Assembly (NCBI GenBank): GCA_035645695.1
Contig: DASQMC010000030.1
Location: 92,666-156,665 of the forward strand
DNA length: 64,000 bases
From: JAIVJZ01 sp035645695
GTDB lineage: Bacteria > Acidobacteriota > Blastocatellia > Pyrinomonadales > Pyrinomonadaceae
Direction of reading: 5' to 3'
Part shown: one piece after another, positions 57,266 to 64,000 of the stretch
How the letters are laid out: the number at the start of each line of letters is the position of its first letter
Position numbering within the stretch: the stretch's first letter is position 1
Position numbers and translations under genes: made by a program
Notes under the pieces: model-generated
What the model saw: only the letters and a program-made list of their open reading frames with translations
Database searches by the model: none
Told to the model about the DNA's origin: nothing

Positions 57266-57310
57266 AAAAGGCGTCTTCGCCGTTAGAGCGAAGACGCCTT
57301 TGCCGTTTTG
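57266..57310. terminator. Bidirectional intrinsic terminator
   Basis: AAAGGCGTCTTCGC and GCGAAGACGCCTTT flank a 7-nt loop, with T-rich sequence to the right and A-rich sequence to the left. It separates moeA from the convergent fasciclin gene. Confidence 0.88.
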
Positions 57311-57332
57311 CTAAGGAAACCCGGCGAGCGAG

Positions 57333-57914
57333 TTAGTTAGGCATCACGACGGTGTCGATGACGTGGATGACGCCGTTCGACTGGTACACGTCGGCGGTCG
57401 TCACCATCGCCGTGCCGCCCTTCTCGTCGGTCAGCATAACGCCGCCGTTTTGCATCGACGCGGTCAGCGTGCCGCCGCTGACGGTCTTGAAGGTGGCGCG
57501 ACCACGACCCTTCTTGATGGCCTTGGCGATGGCTTTAGAATCCATCTTCCCGGCAACCACGTGGTACGTCAAAATCTTGGTGAGCGTCGCTTTGTTCTCG
57601 GGCTGCATCACGGTGTTCAGCGTGGCTGCGTCCACTTTGCCGAAGGCGTCGTCGGTCGGCGCGAACACGGTGAAGGGGCCTTTGCCTTTGAGCGTATCGA
57701 CCAACCCGGCGGCCACCACGGCCTTGACGAGCGTCGTGTGAATCGGCGACTCCATGGCGTTCTCGACGATGTTCTTCGTCTTGTACATCGCCGCGCCGCC
57801 GACGGTCGGGTTGCCGTTCATCTTCTTGTTATTCATCATCTGCGCCGAGGCGGTCGCGCCCGTCACGGTCAAAGCGAACATACAGAGCATCAAGTTCAGG
57901 AAAGTCTTCTTCAT
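57333..57914 (-). CDS. Secreted fasciclin-domain protein
   Basis: This 193-residue protein has a signal peptide (MKKTFLNLMLCMFALTVTGATASAQ). One FAS1 domain follows: VENAMESPIHTTLVKAVVAAGLVDTLKGKGPFTVFAPTDDAFGKVDAATLNTVMQPENKATLTKILTYHVVAGKMDSKAI and GGVMLTDEKGGTAMVTTADVYQSNGVIHVIDTVVMP. FTVFAPTDDAF and YHVVAG are the two FAS1 hallmarks. It is probably periplasmic or surface-associated with an adhesive role. The ATG at 57914 has AAGGGAC just upstream. Confidence 0.93.
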   Translation of the reverse strand: MKKTFLNLMLCMFALTVTGATASAQMMNNKKMNGNPTVGGAAMYKTKNIVENAMESPIHTTLVKAVVAAGLVDTLKGKGPFTVFAPTDDAFGKVDAATLNTVMQPENKATLTKILTYHVVAGKMDSKAIAKAIKKGRGRATFKTVSGGTLTASMQNGGVMLTDEKGGTAMVTTADVYQSNGVIHVIDTVVMPN

Positions 57915-58186
57915 TTTTTGTCCCTTTCGATCTTCAAACTGTTTGGAATTGCTCTCGACGACACGCCGCATCGCAGGTCACTCGCGGGGATTCGCCCCGC
58001 ACGCCGCGTTCAGCGTCTCGTCGAACGGAAAAATTTCGTCGCGCAAAATTGTCAATGACCTCAATCCGTTCTTTGCGCGTCTGTTGGGATTTACGGAGGC
58101 GGGGGGCGCGGCGGTTTTAGTTTTCGCGCCCAAAAGGTCGCCGGACTCTTGCTTAACAGTCACGTTTTGATGTTTAGTTTGTCCGC

Positions 58187-59014
58187 ATGAAAATTTTCGA
58201 TGAGACTCCGACGGCCACGTTGACGCAAGCCGCGCCGCCGCCGGAGCGCGGGACGGATGCGGAGACGGCGCGCGAGGCCGTGCCGCTCGCGCACGAAGCG
58301 ATCCACGAGACCGTGGCGCGGGTGCTCGGCGCTCAGGAGGCGCGCGGCCTGCTGCTCGACGTTCCGGCGGGCGAAGGCGCGCTCGCCGCACGGCTTCAGC
58401 GCGCGGGCTTCACGGTTCGCTGCTGCGATCTCTACCCGCAGATTTTTCGCCTGCGCGGCGTCGAGATCAAAGGCGGCGATCTCTCCGCGACGCTTCCCTA
58501 CCCGGATGACTCGTTCGACTTCATCACCTGCGTCGAAGGATTGGAACACATAGAGAATCCGCAGCAGGCGGTGCGCGAGTTCTCTCGCCTGCTGCGCGCG
58601 GGCGGCCAACTCGTCGTCACAGTCCCCAACATCCTCAACATCGAGGAGCGCATCAAGTGGTTGCTCCACGGCTACACCTCGCACTTCAAACCCATCTCGC
58701 GCGAAGCCCTGGCGCGCGTGCGCGCCCAACACGGCGCGCTGGAAGAGATGGCGCTGCACATCAACCCAGTCTCTTACGCCGAGCTTCGCTACACGCTCGA
58801 AAAGTACGGGTTTGAGATCACGCGGGTATATCGCGACAAACCCAAGTCGCACCTCTGGCTCTATTGGCCGCTCGTCGCCCTCGTCCGTCTCGTCGCGCGC
58901 TTCGCCCCGGCGGAAAAGCGGCGCGAGCGTTGGACGGACGAGTTGCAGTCGGACGAAATCCTGCTCGGCGGGAACACGTTGATCGTCCACGCCGTCAAAG
59001 GATCAAACACATGA
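58187..59014 (+). CDS. Class I SAM-dependent methyltransferase
   Basis: This 275-residue methyltransferase has the SAM motif GLLLDVPAGEGALAARLQRAGF, acidic residue CCDLYPQ, and YPDDSFDFITCVEGLEHIENPQQAVREFSRLLRAGGQLVVTVPN. Its stop codon overlaps the start of moaC (ATGA), so translation is coupled. A distinct C-terminal region ends with a hydrophobic stretch (LWLYWPLVALVRLVARF), a possible membrane contact. It might act on a lipid or quinone, but this is inference. Confidence 0.8.
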   Translation: MKIFDETPTATLTQAAPPPERGTDAETAREAVPLAHEAIHETVARVLGAQEARGLLLDVPAGEGALAARLQRAGFTVRCCDLYPQIFRLRGVEIKGGDLSATLPYPDDSFDFITCVEGLEHIENPQQAVREFSRLLRAGGQLVVTVPNILNIEERIKWLLHGYTSHFKPISREALARVRAQHGALEEMALHINPVSYAELRYTLEKYGFEITRVYRDKPKSHLWLYWPLVALVRLVARFAPAEKRRERWTDELQSDEILLGGNTLIVHAVKGSNT

Positions 59015-59499
59015 GCAAACTTTCTCACATGGACGCGGAGGGGCGCGTGGCGATGGTGGACACGAGCGCGAAGGAGCCGACCGCGAGGCGCGCCGTCGCT
59101 TCGGCGCGCGTGTTGATGTCGGCCGAGACCGTTGAGGCCGTGCGCGCCCATCGCACGCCGAAGGGCGACCCGCTGGAGACGGCGCGCCTCGCGGGGATCA
59201 TGGCCGCCAAGCGCACCGCCGAACTCATCCCGCTCTGCCACCCGCTCCCGCTCACGCACATCGAGGTGCGTGCTCGAATCGAGGATGCGGGCGTCCTGAT
59301 CGAAGCCGAAGCGGCGACGCGCGCCGAAACCGGCGTCGAGATGGAAGCATTGACCGCCGCCGCGGTCGCGGCCTTGACGATCTACGACATGTGCAAGGCG
59401 CTCGATAAAGGGATGACGATCACGGAAGTCAGGCTGGAAAGTAAGACGGGCGGCAAGTCGGGCGATTACGAAAGGCGGGAGAGGACGAGCGAGCGGTGA
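59011..59499 (+). CDS. moaC: Cyclic pyranopterin monophosphate synthase MoaC
   Basis: MoaC makes cyclic pyranopterin monophosphate, the first stable intermediate of molybdopterin, from the MoaA product. The sequence has SKLSHMDAEGRVAMVDTSAKEPTARRAVASARV, GIMAAKRTAELIPLCHPLPLTHIEV and GVEMEALTAAAVAALTIYDMCKALDKGMTI. The C-terminal ESKTGGKSGDY is also conserved. The 162-aa length is normal. The ATG at 59011 overlaps the preceding stop. A MoaA gene is not visible in the window. Confidence 0.95.
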   Translation: MSKLSHMDAEGRVAMVDTSAKEPTARRAVASARVLMSAETVEAVRAHRTPKGDPLETARLAGIMAAKRTAELIPLCHPLPLTHIEVRARIEDAGVLIEAEAATRAETGVEMEALTAAAVAALTIYDMCKALDKGMTITEVRLESKTGGKSGDYERRERTSER

Positions 59500-59688
59500 C
59501 AAAGCGCGGGTGAAAACGGGAGGAACATAGAGAGGCCACGGGGCGTTTATAGTTGTGCCTTTAGGGAGACGCGCGGCGAGCGCCTGTTCTTTCACCTTTT
59601 GACTTTTACGTTTTTCCGCCCGTCGTCGTAGAATGAATCGCAACCTTAAGCGGAAAAGTTTGGCAGTCGGTCGAGCGGAGAGTTTGAA

Positions 59689-60477
59689 ATGAAAATGACG
59701 AGAATGAAGATCGCACACGACGCGCGCCCGCAGGCGCGGACGTTGCTCATCGCCACGCTGATTACGCTGGCGCTCTGGTTTCTTCCCTACACGGGCTTTT
59801 TGACTTACCCGTTCCGCCTCTTCGTGACCTTCATACATGAAGGCGGGCACGCGCTGGCCGCCGTCCTGACGGGCAGTTCGGTGCGCAGCATGAGCGTCGC
59901 CATCGACGCGAGCGGGTTGACCGAGACGCTCACGCCGCAGGGCGGATTCTTCTCGCGCTTCCTGATCTCAAGCGCCGGTTATCTCGGCACGATAGCCTTC
60001 GGCGCGTTCCTGCTGTGGCTCGTGCGCCGCAAGGTCAAAGCGCGCGTCGTGCTCGTCGGCTCGGCACTCGTCATTCTCGGCCTGACGGTCGTCTTCGGTT
60101 TCATCGCGCCGCTCGCGAACTTGTCGCTGCAACCGTTCACGGTGCTGGCGGGCGTGCTTATCTCGGCCGCCCTTCTGGCCTCGGCGAAATACGCGGGCTT
60201 GCGCGCCGCCAACTTCCTCGTGGGCTTCCTCGCCGTACAGTGCGTCCTGAACGCCGTGTTCGATTTGAAGAACGTGTTGTGGATGTCGGTTGCGACGAAC
60301 CAGCAGACCGATGCGATGAACATGGCGGACGCGACGGGCATTCCCGCCATCTTCTGGTCGCTCATCTGGATCGGCATCGCCATCCTGATTCTCTCGACGG
60401 CGATGCGCGCCTACGCCGTCAGCCGCAATAGCCCGAGCCAACCCGACCTCCCTTTTGAAGACCCGCTCGAAGTCTAG
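59689..60477 (+). CDS. Membrane metallopeptidase, M50-like
   Basis: This 262-residue integral membrane protein has the zinc-binding HEGGHALAAVLTGSSVRSM (HExxH-type) within the first membrane region, as in M50B-type peptidases. There are about six hydrophobic segments (LIATLITLALWFLPYTGFL, LVGSALVILGLTVVFGFI, IFWSLIWIGIAILILS). A second zinc ligand, usually an Asp in NxxPxPxxDG, is not evident; DATGIPAIFW is a weak candidate. It may therefore be a non-canonical relative. GAGCGGAGAG precedes the ATG at 59689. Confidence 0.75.
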   Translation: MKMTRMKIAHDARPQARTLLIATLITLALWFLPYTGFLTYPFRLFVTFIHEGGHALAAVLTGSSVRSMSVAIDASGLTETLTPQGGFFSRFLISSAGYLGTIAFGAFLLWLVRRKVKARVVLVGSALVILGLTVVFGFIAPLANLSLQPFTVLAGVLISAALLASAKYAGLRAANFLVGFLAVQCVLNAVFDLKNVLWMSVATNQQTDAMNMADATGIPAIFWSLIWIGIAILILSTAMRAYAVSRNSPSQPDLPFEDPLEV

Positions 60478-60491
60478 AGACGATCTTAAGC

Positions 60492-60905
60492 GTGAGCATC
60501 ACATTCGAGAGGCCGCCGGACGAGACAGACGCCGCAGTTGCGCTGCTTGCTCCCGGCGGCCTCTCACCGTCTGCCGCAATTGAAGGCGCTATCGAAGAAG
60601 CCCCTGCGGCGATGATGCTCGGTGTCGAAGAAGCCCCGGCAGCGGCAGCGGCGACGATGCTCGGCGCGCTCGCACTCGGCGCGCGTCTCGTTCTGCGCTG
60701 TCGCAAAGACTGGCGCACGGCCACAATCGTCCGCATCGAACCCGAAAAAATCACGCTCTCCGTCAACTCGCCCACGGGGCGCACTTACCGCATGAGCCGC
60801 CCGCCCGATGCCCCTCTAATTTTCGACGGCTCCGTGCCGCTGCTCGGCGCGACCGATTCATCCGGCTGGCGCGCCGCCTTGGCGCGTTACGACGTGCGCT
60901 GGTGA
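60492..60905 (+). CDS. Hypothetical protein
   Basis: This 137-residue protein starts with GTG and has an Ala-rich N-terminal half (GLSPSAAIEGAIEEAPAAMMLGVEEAPAAAAATMLGALALGARLVLRCRKDWRTATIVRIEPEKITLSVNSPTGRTYRMSRPP). The second half looks like a small beta-barrel (SH3/PilZ-like) segment, which I cannot place firmly. It follows the M50-like gene with a 14-bp gap and may belong to the same transcript. Confidence 0.55.
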   Translation: MSITFERPPDETDAAVALLAPGGLSPSAAIEGAIEEAPAAMMLGVEEAPAAAAATMLGALALGARLVLRCRKDWRTATIVRIEPEKITLSVNSPTGRTYRMSRPPDAPLIFDGSVPLLGATDSSGWRAALARYDVRW

Positions 60906-60929
60906 GAAGGGCGCGGAAAACTTTTCACT

Positions 60930-61029
60930 CCCGAGTCGCAAGTACGCAAAGTTAAGGCATGCAGGGTTGAATCGCTCAACCGCCTTGCGCCTTATCTTTG
61001 CGCCTTTCTTTGCGTCCTGGCGACTCGGG
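60930..61029. repeat. Degenerate inverted repeat (CGCAAAG units)
   Basis: CCCGAGTCGC at 60930-60939 and GCGACTCGGG at 61019-61029 form the outer arms. Within them, ACGCAAAG, GGCGCAAAG-like units (read on the minus strand) occur several times. It is related in style to the heptamer elements, but less regular. Confidence 0.65.
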
Positions 61030-61148
61030 CATGAGGTCTTGTTTCGTCAGCCGTCGCCGTTTCGTTCGCGCGGCGAAACGGGTTATCATGTGTGTTTCGC
61101 CGGGAGACGAAATTGCTCTCTGTAGGGTTCCGGCGTGATAAATGAAAC

Positions 61149-64000
61149 ATGAGTGAAGAAGCGATTACGGTGCGCGGCGCGCGCGTCAACAATTTAAAGA
61201 ACGTAGATTTCACCATTCCCATCGAACGCCTGACCGTGGTGACGGGCGTCTCGGGTTCGGGTAAATCCTCGCTCGCCTTCGACACGATTTACGCCGAAGG
61301 GCAGCGTCGTTACGTCGAATCGCTGTCGTCCTACGCGAGGCAGTTTCTCGAACGCATGGACAAGCCCGACGTGGACGAGGTGCGCGGCATCCCACCCGCC
61401 ATCGCCATCCGACAGAAGAACTCCACGCGCAACCCGCGCTCGACGGTCGGCACGCAAACCGAAGTTTACGACTACCTGCGCCTCCTGTATGCCCGCGTCG
61501 GGACGACCATCTGCCGCGTCTGCGGGCGCGAGGTACACAAAGATTCGCCGGATTCAGCCGCCGCCGAAACCCTCTCCGCGCTCGCCGAAGGCACGCGCTT
61601 TTACGTTCTCTTCCCCGCCGAGGCAGGTCTCAGAGTGGAATCGCCCGACGGCGGCGGCGCGGGCAGGAAGGGCGGCGCGAAGGCGCGCGCGAAGAAAAGC
61701 AAAGCGGGCGAGGGCGCAGGCGGCGCGCTCAGTCGTCAGGCCGTGACGGCGCACGTTATGAGCCTCATGCAGCGCGGCTTCACGCGCCTCTACGCGGGAG
61801 GCGAAACCGTCGAACTGCGCTCGCCCGACGACTACACGCGCCCCGACTTTACGGAAGTTTACGTGCTCGTGGATCGTCTGGTCGCGCGCGAAGACGTGCG
61901 CAGTCGCCTGACGGATTCTCTCCAGACGTGCTTCACCGAAGGGCACGGCGCGGCGTTCGTCCGGACGGCGGAAGATGCGCCGCGCACGCTGAAATTCTCC
62001 GAGCGTTTCGAGTGCCGCTACGACGGCACGCTCTACGCACAGCCCGAACCGCGCCTCTTCAGTTTCAACAACCCCTTCGGCGCGTGCCCCACCTGCCAGG
62101 GCTTCGGCAACACCATCGGCCTCGACATCGATCTCGTTATTCCGAACCCTCTGCTCTCAATCGACGAGGGCGCGATTGAACCGTGGACGAAGCCGCAGCA
62201 CGAGTGGGCGCGCACGGAACTCAAACGCTTCGCGCGCTCCGAAGGCATCCCGACCGACGTGCCTTACGCCGAACTCACGCGCGCGCAGCAGCGCGCCATC
62301 GTCGAAGGCAAAGGACACTGGGGCGGCGTCAACGGTTTTTTCGCGTGGTTGGAGACGAAGAAATATAAACTGCACGTGCGCGTCTTCCTCGCACGGTATC
62401 GCGGCTACACGCGCTGCCCCGAGTGCAACGGCGGCAGGCTGCGACAGGAGGCGCGCGACGTGCTCGTCGGCGGGCAGACGCTACCGCAAGTCTGCACGCT
62501 GCCGATCAAAGAGACGGCCGTCTTCTTCGATACGCTCCAACTCTCGGAGGAGGGGGCGGCCATCGCCGACAAAGTGCTCTTTGAGGTGCGCCGCCGTTTG
62601 CGCTTCCTCGTCGATGTCGGTCTGGATTACCTGACGCTCGACCGCCTCGCCTCGACGCTCTCCGGCGGCGAAGCGCAGCGCATCCAACTCGCCACCAATC
62701 TCGGCTCGGCTCTCGTCGGCGCGCTCTACGTGCTGGACGAACCTTCAATCGGGCTTCACCCGCGCGACAGCGAGCGGCTCATACGTCTGCTGCACAATCT
62801 GCGCGACATCGGCAACACCGTGCTCGTCGTCGAACACGACCCGGACATGATGCGCGCCGCCGATCACATTCTCGACGTTGGCCCGGCGGCGGGCGAACTC
62901 GGCGGGCGCATCGTCTTCGAGGGCGACTTCGCAGGGCTGTTGAAAGATTCGGCGACGCTGACGGGCAAATACCTGCGCGGCGAAGTGGAGATCAAAGAGC
63001 CGAAGCAGCGGCGCACGGCGGCGAAGAAAAAGAAAATTTCGGTGCGCGGCGCGAGCGAACATAACCTGCGCGGCGTTGACGTGGACATCCCGCTCGAAAT
63101 GTTCGCCTGCATCACGGGCGTGTCGGGTTCGGGCAAATCGACGCTCGTCCACGACGTTCTCTTCGCCGGTTTGAAAAAACAGCGCGGCGAATGGCAGGGA
63201 CACGTCGGCGCGTTTCAGAAACTCGAAGGTGGCGCAGGCATAGACGACGTGGTGCTCGTCGATCAGTCGCCCATCGGCCGCACGCCGCGCTCGAACCCCG
63301 TCACCTACATCAAAGTTTACGACGGCATACGCGAAATCTTCGCCGCGACGCGCGACGCGCAGGCCAAAGGCTTCGACGCCTCTTACTTCTCCTTCAACGT
63401 CCCCGGCGGGCGTTGCGACGTGTGCGAGGGCGACGGCACGGTGACGGTCGAGATGCAGTTTCTCGCCGACGTGGAGTTGGTCTGCGAAGAGTGCAAGGGT
63501 TCGCGCTTCAAGTCCAACGTCGTCGAAGTGCGCTATCGCGGCAAGAACATCAACGACGTGCTCAACATGACCGTGCGCGAGGCGCTCACCTTCTTCCGCG
63601 ACGTGAACAAGATCGCGAACAAGTTGCGCGTGCTCGACGAGGTGGGGCTCGGCTACCTGCGCCTCGGCCAGTCGGCGACGACGCTTTCGGGCGGCGAGGC
63701 GCAGCGCATCAAACTCGCGGCCTTCCTCTCGAAACGCACGGGCGCGCGCACGCTCTACATTTTCGACGAACCGACGACCGGCCTCCACTTCGACGACATC
63801 AACAAACTGCTCGCCGCCTTCCGCACGCTCGTCGAAGCGGGCGGCTCGCTCCTCGTCATCGAACACAATCTCGACGTGATCAAGACCGCCGATTATCTCA
63901 TCGACCTCGGCCCCGAGGGCGGCGATGCGGGCGGGCGCGTCGTCGCCACGGGGACGCCCGAAGAGATCATGGCAATTGAAGAATCGCACACGGGTCGTTT
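61149..64000 (+). CDS. uvrA: UvrABC excinuclease subunit A (partial at window edge)
   Basis: UvrA is the damage-recognition ATPase of nucleotide excision repair. The ATG at 61149 starts MSEEAITVRGARVNNLKNVDF. The first Walker A is TGVSGSGKSSLAFDT (about 33-46), the first ABC signature is STLSGGEAQRIQLAT, and the second NBD has ITGVSGSGKSTLVHDV (about residue 655) and TTLSGGEAQRIKLAA. Zinc-binding cysteines are CRVCG and CEGDGTVTVEMQFLADVELVCEECKG. The insertion domain carries a Gly/Lys-rich segment, SPDGGGAGRKGGAKARAKKS. The reading frame is open at 64000, with about 950 codons visible. Confidence 0.96.
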   Translation, partial: MSEEAITVRGARVNNLKNVDFTIPIERLTVVTGVSGSGKSSLAFDTIYAEGQRRYVESLSSYARQFLERMDKPDVDEVRGIPPAIAIRQKNSTRNPRSTVGTQTEVYDYLRLLYARVGTTICRVCGREVHKDSPDSAAAETLSALAEGTRFYVLFPAEAGLRVESPDGGGAGRKGGAKARAKKSKAGEGAGGALSRQAVTAHVMSLMQRGFTRLYAGGETVELRSPDDYTRPDFTEVYVLVDRLVAREDVRSRLTDSLQTCFTEGHGAAFVRTAEDAPRTLKFSERFECRYDGTLYAQPEPRLFSFNNPFGACPTCQGFGNTIGLDIDLVIPNPLLSIDEGAIEPWTKPQHEWARTELKRFARSEGIPTDVPYAELTRAQQRAIVEGKGHWGGVNGFFAWLETKKYKLHVRVFLARYRGYTRCPECNGGRLRQEARDVLVGGQTLPQVCTLPIKETAVFFDTLQLSEEGAAIADKVLFEVRRRLRFLVDVGLDYLTLDRLASTLSGGEAQRIQLATNLGSALVGALYVLDEPSIGLHPRDSERLIRLLHNLRDIGNTVLVVEHDPDMMRAADHILDVGPAAGELGGRIVFEGDFAGLLKDSATLTGKYLRGEVEIKEPKQRRTAAKKKKISVRGASEHNLRGVDVDIPLEMFACITGVSGSGKSTLVHDVLFAGLKKQRGEWQGHVGAFQKLEGGAGIDDVVLVDQSPIGRTPRSNPVTYIKVYDGIREIFAATRDAQAKGFDASYFSFNVPGGRCDVCEGDGTVTVEMQFLADVELVCEECKGSRFKSNVVEVRYRGKNINDVLNMTVREALTFFRDVNKIANKLRVLDEVGLGYLRLGQSATTLSGGEAQRIKLAAFLSKRTGARTLYIFDEPTTGLHFDDINKLLAAFRTLVEAGGSLLVIEHNLDVIKTADYLIDLGPEGGDAGGRVVATGTPEEIMAIEESHTGR

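Noticed and set aside
57978..58186. Additional short gene upstream of the 58187 methyltransferase
   Set aside because: Frames through this gap have no start with a ribosome binding site and no recognisable residues; it appears to be intergenic.

Overview
This is a G+C-rich bacterial chromosome segment, most likely from an acidobacterium of the Blastocatellia (Pyrinomonas-like) type. The assignment is an inference. It rests on two secreted proteins with the VWFA-related domain typical of Acidobacteria, abundant signal-peptide proteins of unknown function, futalosine-pathway menaquinone genes, and the style of the type IV pilus locus. There are no rRNA genes, phage genes or CRISPR arrays. Two tRNA genes (Val, Asp) are present, and uvrA runs off the right edge.

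Layout. 0-10.3 kb: type IV pilus control and structure. pilS-pilR are followed by a reverse-strand minor pilin set (fimT/gspH-, pilV-, pilW-, pilX-like, then a TPR gene) and two tandem pilA genes. Good sigma-54 (-24/-12) sites precede both the minor pilin operon and pilA, which fits PilR control. 10.4-13.5 kb: ABC-2 permease, TPR protein and ABC ATPase. 13.6-20.1 kb: signalling genes (hybrid-domain histidine kinase, RsbRD-like protein, CheY-like receiver, degenerate kinase, NtrC-type activator). 20.3-31.8 kb: queD, mbtH, a DinG-like helicase, glyA, proS, an LCAT/PGAP1-like lipoprotein hydrolase, larB. 32-38.1 kb: a forward gene string with ubiX, mqnP/ubiA, mqnE and mqnD (futalosine menaquinone route) plus a Uma2 nuclease and a methyltransferase. 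38.3-46.8 kb: a LolA-like protein, plsC, an M14 peptidase, a VWFA protein, a TraB-like protein, glgC. 46.9-53.8 kb: deoC, rpiB, hpt and deoB. deoC and rpiB carry N-terminal extensions resembling bacterial-microcompartment targeting peptides, and between them lie an A+T-rich nuclease gene, hicB and a zeta-toxin/small-protein pair. 53.8-64 kb: a second VWFA protein, tRNAs, moeA, a fasciclin protein, moaC, an M50 peptidase, uvrA.

The most unusual signal is a family of about a dozen intergenic elements. Each is built from short tandem units, usually heptamers, arranged as two inverted arms that form very long hairpins. The unit differs from locus to locus but matches between the two arms of one element. 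Many begin at a stop codon. One of them encodes the C-terminus of LarB and the signal peptide of the next gene. Other notable points are a 270-bp nested palindrome upstream of the pilins and two gene remnants (1-0.4 kb and 29.3 kb).

Gene starts were moved from the longest reading frame when a ribosome binding site, signal peptide or family length argued for it. All functional names come from motif recognition by eye, not from database searches.
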